From Aedes albopictus (Eukaryota; Arthropoda; Insecta; Diptera; Culicidae), in NCBI RefSeq assembly GCF_035046485.1, contig NC_085137.1, forward strand, positions 450,422,980 to 450,486,979: a stretch of 64,000 nucleotides of DNA, given 5' to 3'. The translations under genes were made by a program, and so were the position numbers. Under the pieces are notes generated by a model. It was given only the letters and a program-made list of their open reading frames with translations, had not been told where the DNA came from and searched no databases. Position 1 is the first letter of the stretch. Each line of letters begins with the position of its first letter. Of this stretch, positions 44,830 through 55,955 are shown piece after piece.

Positions 44830-45360
44830 TAGAAGCAAAGGGGTGTAAGTGACAAAAACGCACTTTCGAGTAAATGAGGTTTTAAAGTTTTCCATCAATT
44901 TTTCATTCCATACAAGGATTATTTTTACGATGATTAGCAACATTTTCAAAAAAATCGGAGAAAATTGGGTCGATTTCTAAATTTTATAGGGTCTGGGACC
45001 ATTTGAGCAGAAGCACCTATTTAGGCACTTGCTGCTATAACTCAGTCAATGTCAAATCAATTGATTTGAATTTTTGTACTTGGCTAGATACTGTACGCAT
45101 CTCATCGTGTCAGATCAATTGGTTCAAAAATCATTGAGTTATATCAGAAAGTGCTCAAAATAGGTGCTCCTGCCCAAATGGTCCCAGACCCTATAGAATT
45201 TCGAAATTGACCCAATTTTCTCCGATTTTTTTTGAAAATGTTGCTAATCATCGTAAAAATAATCCTAAAAGTGCCTGAAAGCTTGAAATCTAAAAAAAAT
45301 GATATGCTCAGCTCAAATTTTACAAAATGATTACTTACACCTTTTTGCATCTGGGCCCCT
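44830..45360. repeat. Palindromic element with inverted arms of about 170-250 bp
   Basis: GGATTATTTTTACGATGATT (44916) pairs with AATCATCGTAAAAATAATCC (45246-45265). Pairing continues inward through GGTCTGGGACCATTTG / CAAATGGTCCCAGACC to the AGCACCTATTT / AAATAGGTGCT region. Weaker pairing extends outward (GGGGTGTAAGTGA near 44840 with TTACTTACACCTTTTTG near 45330). No target duplication identified. Confidence 0.75.
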
Positions 45361-45374
45361 CAATTTATTGTCTG

Positions 45375-45530
45375 TAGAGCATTTCCAGCTGAATGCACAA
45401 ATCGCGTAGACGCGACCTTTTTCAATTCAAATGAAATTTTGCTCATGTATGAGCTTCTATCTGAAACTATTTTTCATGTTTTGTTTTGCAATATTCTTCA
45501 CCAAACTTTTGAAAATGGCATCAACAAAAA
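45375..45530 (+). repeat. Dispersed repeat, copy 2
   Basis: Counterpart of 17216-17370: same order of CGTAGACGCGACCT, CAATTCAAATGAAATTTTGC and CAATATTCTTCACC, with a short deletion in the TATGAGCTTC segment. Confidence 0.7.
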
Positions 45531-45543
45531 CATTGGTTCGTAT

Positions 45544-46793
45544 CCCAAGTAACATTTTAAGTTTTGTACGGCTCTACAAGAGATCTTCATGACAAATTTT
45601 ATAAAACTTGCAATAAAGCTGAATCATACATCAAAACCTCTTGATAACCTCTTTAAGAGCATCTTCCGGCTAAGTGGACCACTCTCGGAGAGGTTTTGCA
45701 AACCTCATTAAGAGTTGCAATAAACCCGTTTTAAAACCTAGTTGAAAATTTTCCATTCTCGATTGTTGTTGTTTTTTTTTTCAACGAAAACTTTGACAGC
45801 TCATGATGCAGAGAAGCTTCTTCGATGGCACGTAAAGTTCAGAAGTGTGGGAATTTAGCTTATGGTTCTCGATGAGAATCGCCCAGCGCAGCGACCCGAT
45901 GCACTGCAGCACGTTCGACGTGGGCGAACGCTGACCGAAGAAAGAGGCAGAGCCGTGGCCTGCTATGATCTCATCAGCAGCTGTCAGTCGACAGCGTAGG
46001 CGTTACCCCGGGTGGGCAATGTGCGTGCGTTATCAATTGTCCGTTAACATGTTGAGGGACAAGACTCTGCAGACACTGAGAGATGATCATTGTCAGACAT
46101 ATACCCCACAAGAAGTATACATCATTCGTAAGTAGAAAGCGATCATTTCAAAGTAATATTTTAGTGCTGGCAGGCTTATGCGCATTCGAATTTACCGTGA
46201 ATATTGGGGTTGCAGAATCATAAAATTAATGCGCTTCAAAAATAGTGAATATTATCATCTAGGAATGAAATAAATCATTTTGTGAATTTGGTAAAACTAT
46301 CTCGAATCACAAGAAAACTCAGCAGAGAGAGGTGAGCATGTTATGAAAGTGGTGGCAAACTATCAATTCATTGCTAATTTTAGCAAAATTAACTATTTTC
46401 CATTCACGTAAGCTAATTCTTTAACATGGCGACGACCATAATCAACGAAAATAAAACGAAAGCTAATTTACTTTTATGATGACCGCAATAAACCTAGCAG
46501 TGTCGTAGTTTCTGCTTTTCCACCAACAGATGTCGTTACTAATCGAACGGATCGCCATCTGTTGAGAGTATGAACAGTTTTATTGTGGTAATAATGATTG
46601 CCAGAGGGTTTACATATCGGAGTGTTTTGTTATCTCTTAAAATCTGGCTTTATGGATATCTTCAATATACTACAAAACATTTTATCAATGGTTTTCATAA
46701 AAGCAGTCATACAACTGTGAGTTTTAATTATTGCTGTAATTAAACCTTAATAAACATCAAACAAAACCAAGCAGCAATGGAATTGTTACTTGA
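45544..46793. mobile_element. Candidate MITE-like element bounded by CAAGTAACA / TGTTACTTG
   Basis: CCCAAGTAACA at the left and TGTTACTTGAG at the right are inverted ends like those of short Aedes MITEs (compare 58882-59048). The 1.25-kb interior is a mosaic. About 45800-46100 is unusually GC-rich (GCCCAGCGCAGCGACCCGATG, CGTTACCCCGGGTGGG) and unlike any feature I can name. It could instead be two separate insertions. Confidence 0.3.
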
Positions 46794-46919
46794 GATGAAT
46801 AAAAAGTAGCGAATGTTATTACTTGTAAATCTACTAAGAAATAGAGTCCACAGAGTTTACTGCATCGTGAGTATGAATAAAAAAATGCCAATTATATAGT
46901 GGCAGTGTATCCATCTAGA

Positions 46920-48260
46920 AAATCGGCTACAATGATTTTTAGAGAAATTCTGTCAGGGTTTCTTTCATTCTGGAAGTTCTTTGGAAATACCTCTTGAAAT
47001 CCCTCCCAGGGATTTTACAAGATTCCTTCCGTCTTTTTTCACGCCATTCTTCTTCGTATTCCCTTTTGAATGCCTTCTGGAGATTCTTCCGGATTTCTAA
47101 CAGCATTTTTCCAAGATTTGAACATTTCTTTCCGGAATTGTTCCTCGAGAATACTCATATCTACATACATAATTTCTCTAGAGGATTTCCCAGTACTGCC
47201 CACAGAGTTTCAGTGGATTTCTACCAGGATTCACCCCGAGATCTTCACAAGAGTTTCTCTCAGGATATACCGCAGATGTTGTCGCGTAATTTTTGTTAGT
47301 GTTTCTCTTGGAATTCCACTTGAAGGAGTTATTATTGGGATTTCTACTTAAGCTCCTCCAAGGGTTTTAAGGAGTTTTCATTATTTTTTCAGGAATTTTG
47401 TCCCGAAGTTTCTCCTGCGATTCAAACCAAAATTCCGATAGCTTCCTTCTAAAGCTTCTCTTTGGATTTCTGCTTCAGTTTCTGCTGGTATAGATCCCAA
47501 AGGTTCTCGCGGGATTTCTTTCGAGGTTGCTCTCAGAGTTTTCTCAGAAGATTCCTCCCGGCGTTGATCCTAGGAGGTATCTCAGAGTTTTTACAGAATT
47601 TATCCTGGACTTTCCTTAAGATTTTTCGGAGAGGCTTCTGGAATTTCTGCAGGAGCTACTGCTGGTATTTCCCATGGAGTTCGTTCCGTGTTTTATTTTC
47701 CGAATATTTTCAAGTCTTTTACTTGTAGTTGTTTATCTAACTTCTTGCAGAGATTATTTCCTTACAGGTTTTCTTGGTATTTGTCCCAGAGCTCTTCACG
47801 GAGTCTCTACCAAAAAATATCCCGAGACTCTGGAAGCCCCCTTTGGGATTTCTTTAAAAATGGCTGCCAGAGTTCTTACAGGATATTTTCAAAGAGTTTA
47901 TCTCGAAATGTCTCCTGGGATTAACTAACGAGATTTCTTGTTCTTGTTCTTTCTTGTTCTTGATTCCCGGAGAATCATGGAACTTATCCCAGGAGGAAAT
48001 ATTTGGGAAATTTAAGAAGAAACTCTGAAAACCTGAGAAACAACGTAGGAAATCCACGAGAATCTGGAAGAAATTCTGCAAACATACCGAAAGAAATTAT
48101 TGGAAAACTATCATGAACCCACTAAGAGAAATTTCTGGTAGACCTTAAGAAAAATTTTGGAAAGCTCTTCGAGTTGATTCCTCTCGAGAAACTCTGGAAG
48201 AAAGTCCAGTTCTTGAAATAGTTCAGAGATTTGATAGAATCTCTTGAATAATAAATCGTG
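46920..48260. repeat. Degenerate 12-bp repeat block, switching orientation near 47935
   Basis: Units of the CAGGGATTTTACAAGATTCC or GGAATTTCTGCAGGAGC type run in pyrimidine orientation to about 47930. A TTCTTGTTCTTG run marks the switch, and units then read GGAGGAAATATTTGGG or AAACTCTGGAAG to 48260. The ORFs here are repeat-derived. Confidence 0.7.
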
Positions 48261-48499
48261 CGCAAATTTCCATAAAATTTTGAACTTAAGTTTTCATGAT
48301 ATTTCTGTGTGGTTTTTGAGAAAAAGAAATATAAATTTCGTGAAATTTATGCTATTTTTTGTATTTTTAACATTTAAAATTTCCGCCCGGAAAAACCCAT
48401 AGAACTCAGTGAATATTATTTTGTCTTATGTGTGAACGCCTTGCAATCATTTGAACAATTCTCAAAAATGGTTACAGCAAAAACTTATAGATTTATTTA

Positions 48500-49045
48500 A
48501 ACTAAATAAAATGCCCTACCTGAAACCCTCTGAAGTACCCTTAAAATTACTCTGAATCGCCATGAGTGCTACTGAGATCCCCTGAATCATCACTGAGATT
48601 ACTTAGAACCCACTGAAACCAGCTGAGTCCCCCAGAAACGCCCTTGAACGCCTCTAAACGACCCTGAGATTCCACGAAACGTTCTGATAACCCCTGAGAC
48701 CCCTTAAATGCCTTTGAAACTCCTGAAATCCCCTGAGCTCACCTAAGACCCATTGAAATACCCTTGAGATTTCTGGAACATTTCTGGAACCCACTAATAA
48801 ATGCACATAAGTCCCCCTGAAACACACATAAATTCTCCAGAGACCTTCTGAGACCCCTTGGAATTCTAATGAGACCCCATGAAACCCCCTGGAATCCCTT
48901 TCACCACCTACCTCAGACCCCATGAAACATCCCTAAAATCCTCTGAAACAACCCTAGAAAGCCCCAATGAACTCTCATGAGACCCCCTGAGGCCCATTGG
49001 AACATCTCTGAGACCTCAGGAACTCTCATGAACCCCCATGACACC
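48500..49045. repeat. CCCCTGAAAC-type degenerate repeat
   Basis: CCTGAAACC, CCCTGAGACCC, ACCCACTGAAAC and CTCATGAGACCCCC recur every 11-20 bases. This is the reverse orientation of the TTTCAGGGG repeat at 14.6-15.3 and 55.4-55.8 kb. A 13-base G run at 49068-49080 follows. Confidence 0.7.
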
Positions 49046-49369
49046 CCTGTAACATCGTAGACTTTCAGGGGGGGGGGGGGTGTCTGGCCAAAGTCTACGC
49101 TTCAAACAAATTTCGAAAATTTTGTATGTACAAAAGCCTACAAGGTGGGAGGGGTGAGGTGTGTCTGAGACGGACAAAAATGAGTCTACGCAGTTTATGG
49201 ACAGCGCCTAAGCTGTCTAAAACCGCCCAGACAGCCTAGATCACTCATTTGCCTCTCTCTCTTGGATTTGTCTGAGACTTTCGTTTGATCCCCTCTATAA
49301 AAGCCCCATGGTCGTCGTACATTACATTTATTTGCTCAGCATCACATTTTAGATAAGACATAATCAACA

Positions 49370-51750
49370 ATAGTACGCCACAATCGGTTTGTTGCTGCCG
49401 CTCTCCATCCTCGGCCACGCCCAGTGCTCGCCAAGTCACGCTACACCTGGTCCGCCAATCACGATCTTTGCGCTCTACGCCTGTTTGTGCCAACCGGATC
49501 TGTCGCGAACACCAACTTTGCAGGATTGTTGGCCGGCATTCTTGCAACATGCCCTGCCCATCGTATCCTTCCGCCTTTGGATGCTGGGTTCGCCGTAAAG
49601 TGCAGCGAGCTCGTGGTTCATCCTTCTCCGCCACACACCGTTCTCCTGCACGCCGCCGAAGATCGTCCTTGGCACGCGTCGCTCGAAAACTCTGAGTGCT
49701 TGCAGGTCCTTCTCGAGCATGGTCCATGTCTCGTGCTCGTAGAGGGCCACCGGTCTTATTAGCGTTTTGTACATGGTGCATTTGGTGCGTGGGTGAATCT
49801 TTTTCGATCGCAGTTTCTTCTGGAGCCCGTAGTAGGCCCGACTTCCGCTGATGATGCGCCTCCGAATTTCACGGCTCACATTGTTGTCAGCCGTCAGTAA
49901 GGATCCGAGGTAGATGAATTCCTTTACCACCTCGAAAGTATCCCCGTCTATCGTAACATTACTACCCAGACGGATCCGGTCTTGTTTGGTTCCGCCTACC
50001 AGCATGTACTTTGTTTTTGAGGCATTCACCACCAATCCGACCTTTGCTGCTTCGCGTTTCAGGCGGGTGTACAGCTCTGCCACCGTTCCAAATGTTCTGG
50101 CAATAATGTCCATGTCGTCCGCAAAGCACACATACTGACCGGATTTTGTGAAAATCGTTCCCCGGCTGTTGAGCTCGGCTCGTCGCATCACACCTTCCAG
50201 AGCGATGTTGAAGAGTAGACATGAGAGTCCATTACCTTGTCGCAGTCCCCGGCGAGATTTGAATGAACTGGATAGTTCACCCGAAACCTTACGCAGTTTT
50301 GAACACCGCCCATCGTTGCTTTAATCAGTCTAGTCAGCTTCCCAGGAAGGCCGTTTTCGTCCATGATTCTCCATAGCTCTGCGCGGTCGATACTGTCGTA
50401 TGCCGCTTTGAAGTCGATGAATAGGTGATGCGTTGGGACCTGATATTCATGGAATTTCTGGAAGATTTGCCGTACGGTACAGATCTGGTCCGTTGTCGAC
50501 CAGCCGTCGATGAAGCCGGCTTGATAACTTCGCACGAACTCATTCGTTTTAGGTGACAGATGACGAAAGATGATCTGGGATAGCACTTTGTAGGCATCAT
50601 TCAAAATAGTGATCGCCCTGAAGTTCTCACATTCCAAATGGTCACCTTTCTTGTGAATGGGGCAGATTTCCCCTTCCTTCCACTCCTCCGGTAGCTGTTC
50701 GGTTTCCCAGATCCTGACTATCAGCCGATGCAGACAGGTGGCCAACTTTTCTGGGCCCATCTTGATGAGTTCAGCTGCGATACCATCCTTACCAGCTGCT
50801 TTGTTGGTTTTGAGCTGGTGAATGGCATCCTTAACTTCCCTCAGCGTGGGAGTTGGTTCATTTGCGTCCTCCGCTGCACTGGCGTCGTCGTTTCCTCCGT
50901 TGCCGTGGGCTCCCGTGCCTACGTTCTCCACGCCGTTCAGGTGCTGATCGAAGTGCTGCTTCCACCTTTCGATCACCACACGTCCGTCCGTCAAGAGGCC
51001 TCCGTCTTTATCCCTGCATATTTCGGCTCGCGGCACGAAGCCGTTGTGGGATGCGTTGAGCTTCTGATAGAACTTCCGTGTTTCTTGGCAACGGCACAGC
51101 AGTTCCATTTCTTCACACTCCGCTTCTTCCAGGCGGCGCTTTTTCTTCCGAAGGAGGCGGGTCTGCTGTTTCCGCTTCTGTTTGTAACGTTCCACGTTCT
51201 ATGGAGTCCCTTGCTGCAGCATTACCGCCCTCGCTGCGTTCTTCTCCACCAAAACCGTTCTGCACTCTTCGTCGAACCATTCGTTCCGTCGATTCCGTTC
51301 CACGTACCCGATGGTGCTCTCGGCTGCGTTGTTGCCGCAGCTCTTGTAGATGGTATGATTACCTCTAAACGTTCGCACCATGGATCCTGTCCAACACACC
51401 TCCTGCAGCGGTACGATGCCGAACCCGCGGTCCTTCAGTAGATCGGCGAGTATGCGGGTGCTTCCAATGAAGTTGAGATCGGCATTTCCACGTACCGAGT
51501 TTCCAATCGCAAGTTCGTTTTGTTCGCTGGGGTCGTTGCCGTTGATCTCGGTTCGTATTATTCTGTTGCTGATTTTCCGTTACAATGTTTTTTTACGGCT
51601 GACTCGTAGGGCCTAACACCAACCCCCTACTTTCCGGAGGACCATAGTGCACAGTTGAGCTTAGAGTCCTTCCCTGGCACTCGGACGTAGATCAGCCGCC
51701 CCTAACATGGGGATCAAACGCTGTTGTGAGCCGCTCCTCCTGGAGAACAG
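49370..51750 (-). pseudogene. RTE-like non-LTR retrotransposon, family A, second copy (internally deleted endonuclease)
   Basis: The minus-strand frame 50188-51195 (335 codons) holds the segment between endonuclease and RT (ETRKFYQKLNASHNGFVPRA) and RT blocks (LKTNKAAGKDGIAAELIKMG, CENFRAITIL, THHLFIDFKAAYDSIDR). A frameshift near 50290 separates it from 49475-50191, which has the intact FADD box (CFADDMDIIARTFGTVAELY), VYLGSLLT-like text, EHETWTM and MNHEL. Only the first part of the endonuclease survives (IVPLQEVCWTGSM near 51370-51440). It is then joined directly to IGYVERNRRNEWFDEECRTV, so several hundred bases including the endonuclease catalytic residues are gone. The leader extends to about 51750, with an 11-base C run at 51774-51784 just beyond. 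Confidence 0.8.
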
Positions 51751-52012
51751 ACGCTCAGGTTTGCCGAAGCAAACCCCCCCCCCCTTTCCTGTCAGCCTAC
51801 GACCAAAGTTCCCACCGGGGTTGGTTACCCGATCTACTCAAAGGTTGCTCATAGTTTCCAGCCGGTACCGCGAGGAGGTAGGGATAGGAGTTGCTCGGCA
51901 GAGGCTAGTGGATCACAATGGGATCTGAATTGCGCAGCATACCCAGCCTTTACCGTGCCTCGGATACTACACAATGTAAATATCTATCGATCGGACTTAA
52001 CGAGTAGAAGGA

Positions 52013-52068
52013 TATCAGTAGGTCGGCTCCAGAGGCACGTTCTCCTCCATTTGGGAAATTTAGTTAGT
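52013..52068 (-). mobile_element. Tiny 3'-end fragment matching the Lian-like element
   Basis: ATATCAGTAGGTCGGCTCC... AGAGGCACGTT and CCTCCATTTGGGA match 31666-31713 with few changes. Only about 50 bases are present, consistent with an extreme 5' truncation of the same family. Confidence 0.55.
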
Positions 52069-52680
52069 AGTTAGTAGAAGGATAAATTATAGGGTACATG
52101 GTATGGTAGAAGGTCAGGCAGGATAGATGGTAGGGTACACGGTCGGGAAGAGGGTTTGGGTGAAGGATAGAGTAGAGGATTGGAGTATAGTGCAAGGTAA
52201 AGAGTAGGGCCCCAAAGAAACGTTAGGAAAGATGGCAGTGTAGAGGGTTGGTTAAACGATAGGGTAGATGGTTAGGGTGATGAGAAATGTATAAGATAAG
52301 ATAGTGGATAAGGTAGGGTAGACGGTAGACGCTACGAAAGAAGGTAGGATTGAAAGTAGGGTACATAGTAGGGGAAAGAGTTAGAATAGACAGTAGAGGG
52401 TAGGGTAAAGGGTTAGATAGAAAGTCAGGGTAGAGTAAAGGGTTAGGGTAAATAGTGGGATAGAGAGTAGGATAGATGGTAGGGTAGAGAGTAGAGTAAA
52501 AGGTAGGGTAGAGTGGAGGGTTGGAGTAAAGGGTGATAAAGGGTACGATGGAGGGTTACGGTAAAGGGTTAGGGTAGATGGTATGGTAGACGGTAGGATG
52601 GAGGATAATATAGAGGTTAGAGTGAAGGGTTCGGATAGAGTCAGGGTAGAGAATAGGGTAGAGGATAGAGTAGCGTAAAT
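52060..52680. repeat. Degenerate GGTAGGGTAGA / GGTTAGGGTA minisatellite
   Basis: About 620 bp of G/T/A-only text on the plus strand in which AGGGTAGA, AGGGTTAGGGTA and GATGGTAGGGTAGA recur at 8-15-bp spacing. The strand is almost free of C. There is no coding signal. Confidence 0.8.
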
Positions 52681-52814
52681 CCAAAGAGTAGATTTTTCAT
52701 ATCTCCAGTATAGACAAGCCTGCCTCCTGATATTTTGTCAAAGATTTCTGTTGAGATATATTCAGTAAATTCAATGGTTATTCATTAAGGTAAGTGAACG
52801 AACTCCTGTATTTA

Positions 52815-53050
52815 TTATTTGAAAGAATCTTCCCGGGATTTTTTCAAGAATTTCTCTCGGAATTCCTACCGGGATTTCTCCACTAATTCCTTCAGAGATT
52901 TCTTCTGTGATTCTTTCAGGGATTCCCGCCGAGCTTCCAGACGGGATTTCTCTCAGGATTCTTTCAGATGTTTCTTCCGGGATTCCTCTAGGCGTCGGGA
53001 AACCTCATGGGATTCCTTCAGGGATTTCTGCCGTCATGATTTAGAAAATC
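52815..53050. repeat. Degenerate 12-bp repeat block, pyrimidine orientation
   Basis: CGGGATTTCTCCACTAATTCC or CAGAGATTTCTTCTGTGATTC-like units. An 87-codon frame rich in RDF/RNS (52819-53082) is the translation of the repeat. Confidence 0.65.
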
Positions 53051-53413
53051 TTCTATATGGAAAATTTTTGAATTTTATGTGAAGCGTAACACTGTTGTGG
53101 ACCCATTCCTTCAATAGTGTTCCGTAGTTTGTCAAGAATCTCTGAATTATTATAGCAGAGGAAGAAAGAGCATTAGAACGGAGCGTGAATAAGAACTAAT
53201 AATAGTGCACTCCTATGGGAGAGTTAGAAAAAACTAGAGAAACAGAGTGAAATATGCTTTTTGATGCACCTTAGAAACATGAAGTGATCTGACCACGATG
53301 TCATCTGACAGTCAATTTCTTATTCTTCTTGAGTAGTTATCGTATCTTTCATTCATTTTAGATTCATTATATCTTTACGGATAAGAATACAACGAGTATA
53401 AAAGTTGTGTTAA

Positions 53414-53528
53414 CCTTCCAGGACGCGTGCCATCAAGCATCCGAAACTGCACTGCGCTCGCGCTGTATACGAAAAGCGATGTTTTTTGGTAGCGTTGTAC
53501 TTTTTACAACAGCGTGCGCGCTGAAGGG
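53414..53528. mobile_element. piggyBac-type MITE, TTAA target duplication (second copy)
   Basis: 115 bp with TTAA on both sides (53410-53413 and 53529-53532). Start CCTTCCAGGACGCG, end CGCGCTGAAGGG. Size and ends resemble 15390-15503. Confidence 0.65.
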
Positions 53529-53722
53529 TTAAATTGGATATAAAAAACACATGTTTCAACGATTCAAATTGAAAGACACCTTGGGTTTTTTTTTATTTCT
53601 AACCATTTAACCTAATTTACTGCTCTTTTATCCGCTAGGGCACTACGTGAGCGATTCTAATTGGCAGCTGCACTTACACTTTTGTACAGCGCCTAAATGT
53701 ATTCTATTTTAATTCAACTATA

Positions 53723-55011
53723 GAGTAATGCGGGGCAAAAGTTCGCAGTGGGTCTTTTTCTGAGCACGAGTTAAGAACCCAAACAAATCTGTTCGACACA
53801 TAATCAGGTCAGCAACTCGTCAATAAAAATTGGAACGATTTCGTTAGGGTTTGACAGAGTAATGCGAAAAAAAGTGTTTCTCGGTGTTTTAATAGAACTT
53901 TTGGACCTTTTGGAATAAGAATTTGTAGTAACAGGAAAAAGAAGAAGAACATAACCTCTTGATGTCGGAGAACTGTTATTCCATAGTAGTTCGCGAGGTG
54001 CACTCGGATAAACAATAAACTGCTAGTGCTTCTTGCAGAAAGGGACATTGTTAAAACCTCGACAGTGGGGCAAAAGTTCGCACTAGATTTCTGAGTCTAG
54101 TACATCAATATAATTACAGAATCTTTGAAGCAATCATAATTTCGTATAGAAACTACTATATATGCATAACATGAGTAGTATGCACCCTGAAATCGTGGCG
54201 ACAGAGGGTCTGAACTTAGTTTTGTAAGAAGATTGATTGTAAAGCAAACATTATGTTCACGCATTTAAATCAATGTATGTAAAATGGCTAAAAAAAATTT
54301 TTAAACATTTTCTTCGTTATCCTCGTCGTGTCTCTTCGTATGTTTCTGAAGGTATTATGTTCATGTATTTTACCGGGGTCTTTCATAGCTTAGTTTGTAA
54401 ATTCACAGTTATAATCCATCACCATACTGACGGGGATAAGATTCGATAACAGTCCCGTTCAACAGTTTTACTGCATATTTGATTTTTTTCATGCATTTTG
54501 TGCAACACGTATCTCTATGATTACCCCACAATGTATTTTGACAACTTCAGTAACGCTGTAAAGGACAGCTCTTAGTTAATAGTTGTGGAAGTCTTGTGGA
54601 AGTTGTGGAACACACTCTATACAAAAGCTGAACACCACGTCGTATTCCAGTTGGGTCGTAATTCTAAGAACAGAAAGAAACAGATTTCATGGCTAGAGTG
54701 AAAAGATGAACATGAATTAACATGAAATAAATGAACATCACACCAATAAACTACCCTGTACAAGGTGCGAACTTTTGCCCCGCATAATGCGAACTTTTGC
54801 CCCCACTATGGGGCAAAAGTTCGCATTGGAGTACTTGTTTTAAAAATTGTATTACTAAAACTACAAAAGGGACGCAAAAAAAATCTAGTACTACGTTTTG
54901 AAGGCAACATGATAGGGACTCGTTTAACGAAGAAAAACGATATTATTTTCTTTTCGTTCAATAGTTATTTTGTGAAGTCTGTTAGGTGCGAACTTTTGCC
55001 CCGCATTACTC
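53723..55011. mobile_element. Tc1/mariner-type non-autonomous element, TA target duplication
   Basis: 1289 bp. Ends GAGTAATGCGGGGCAAAAG and its inverse CTTTTGCCCCGCATTACTC are flanked by TA at 53721-53722 and 55012-55013. The GGGGCAAAAGTTCGCA word recurs internally at about 54065 and, as a head-to-head pair, at 54764-54829, so at least five copies are present. No transposase frame survives; the longest frames lack a DDE-type pattern. Flanking sequence resembles a SINE, so the element is probably nested in one. Confidence 0.85.
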
Positions 55012-55059
55012 TATCGAACTGGTTGCCTATGTGCGGCTGTCACTTTCCTACCCTGTCAA

Positions 55060-55330
55060 TGGTAGAATGATGAGTACGAGGATGTTGATTTGTGGCTGCT
55101 GTTCCTGTTACCGGTCCAATAGAGGGTCCATTATGAGTTGCCATTTCGTCAATATCCAATTATCCGGGTCATTTAGAGCTATGAGAGCTCAGAAGAGGGT
55201 CAAGTGCTAGCCGCTGAGGGGGGGGTTAAGCAACTGACAAAGTACCGGCGCCCATGACCATCCGCTTATGAAGCGACCGTGTGGACCACTGCACCACGGG
55301 CCTCGGCACCTCCTTGCGGTTTAACGGGAT
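55060..55330 (-). repeat. tRNA-derived SINE-like sequence
   Basis: On the minus strand CCCGTGGTGCAGTGGTCC (A-box word TGGTGCAGTGG at 55286-55296), followed by GGTCGCTTCATAAGCGG and ATGGTCATGGGCGCCGG, looks like the head of a tRNA-related SINE. The B box is degenerate. It may continue on the other side of the mariner-type element (53600-53720). Confidence 0.4.
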
Positions 55331-55419
55331 CAGGTTAGATAAGTAGAATTAAAGGAAAGCGGGAAGATTTTTGAGGCCGAACCGATGAAGAGAATTGTGA
55401 CTTATGGTTTTTGATGTTT

Positions 55420-55780
55420 TTCAGCGGGGGCTTCATAGTGGGGTTCAGAGCGGTTTTACAACGAGATGTTCTGGAGGAATTCAGAGTACCTAAGGGGCAC
55501 TACAGTGGGTTTCGAGGGATTTCGTGGGCATTAAGTGGGTGTCAGGAGGTTCATAAGATTTTCAGATGAGATTTCGGGTGGCTTTAGAGGGTTTTGGGGG
55601 ATTTCAGGGGATTTGTAGAGACTTTCAGATATGCTTCAATATCATGAGTTTTCTTAGAGATTCATGGGGCTTTAGAGGCATTCTTAGTTTCAAAGAGGTT
55701 TCAGAAGTCCTAAAAAACGCTCATAGAACCTCCCTGGAACTCTCAGAAAGCTCTATGAAAATAATAAAAGTTTTCGGAGT
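55420..55780. repeat. TTTCAGGGG-type degenerate repeat
   Basis: GGGGGATTTCAGGGGATTTG, GAGGTTTCAGAAG and TTTCGAGGGATTTCG-like words continue the family seen at 14.6-15.3 kb, same orientation. Confidence 0.6.
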
Positions 55781-55894
55781 TCGTACATAGATCACACCTA
55801 GACATATAACACATACATACTACATATGTACATATATCTACTTTGAAAGTTCATCTGTTTGATTCAAGCCCACCGCGTGCGCGCCCCGTACGAA

Positions 55895-55955
55895 TATAAA
55901 ACTGAGTCACTGAGCCGATTTTTGGTGTTTTATTCTCTGCCGGTGACGATCAGTT
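55895..55955 (+). promoter_or_regulatory. Candidate promoter: TATAAAA and Inr-like TCAGTT
   Basis: TATAAAA at 55895-55901 lies in a GC-rich context (CGTGCGCGCCCCGTACG). TCAGTT at 55950 starts leader-like sequence. The spacing of about 57 bp is too long for one TATA-Inr pair, so the start may be near 55925 or the Inr may work alone. Confidence 0.4.

Noticed and set aside
52060..52680. CRISPR-like or telomeric array
   Set aside because: Units vary in length and sequence with no spacers, and dipteran telomeres lack TTAGGG; a minisatellite is the simplest reading.
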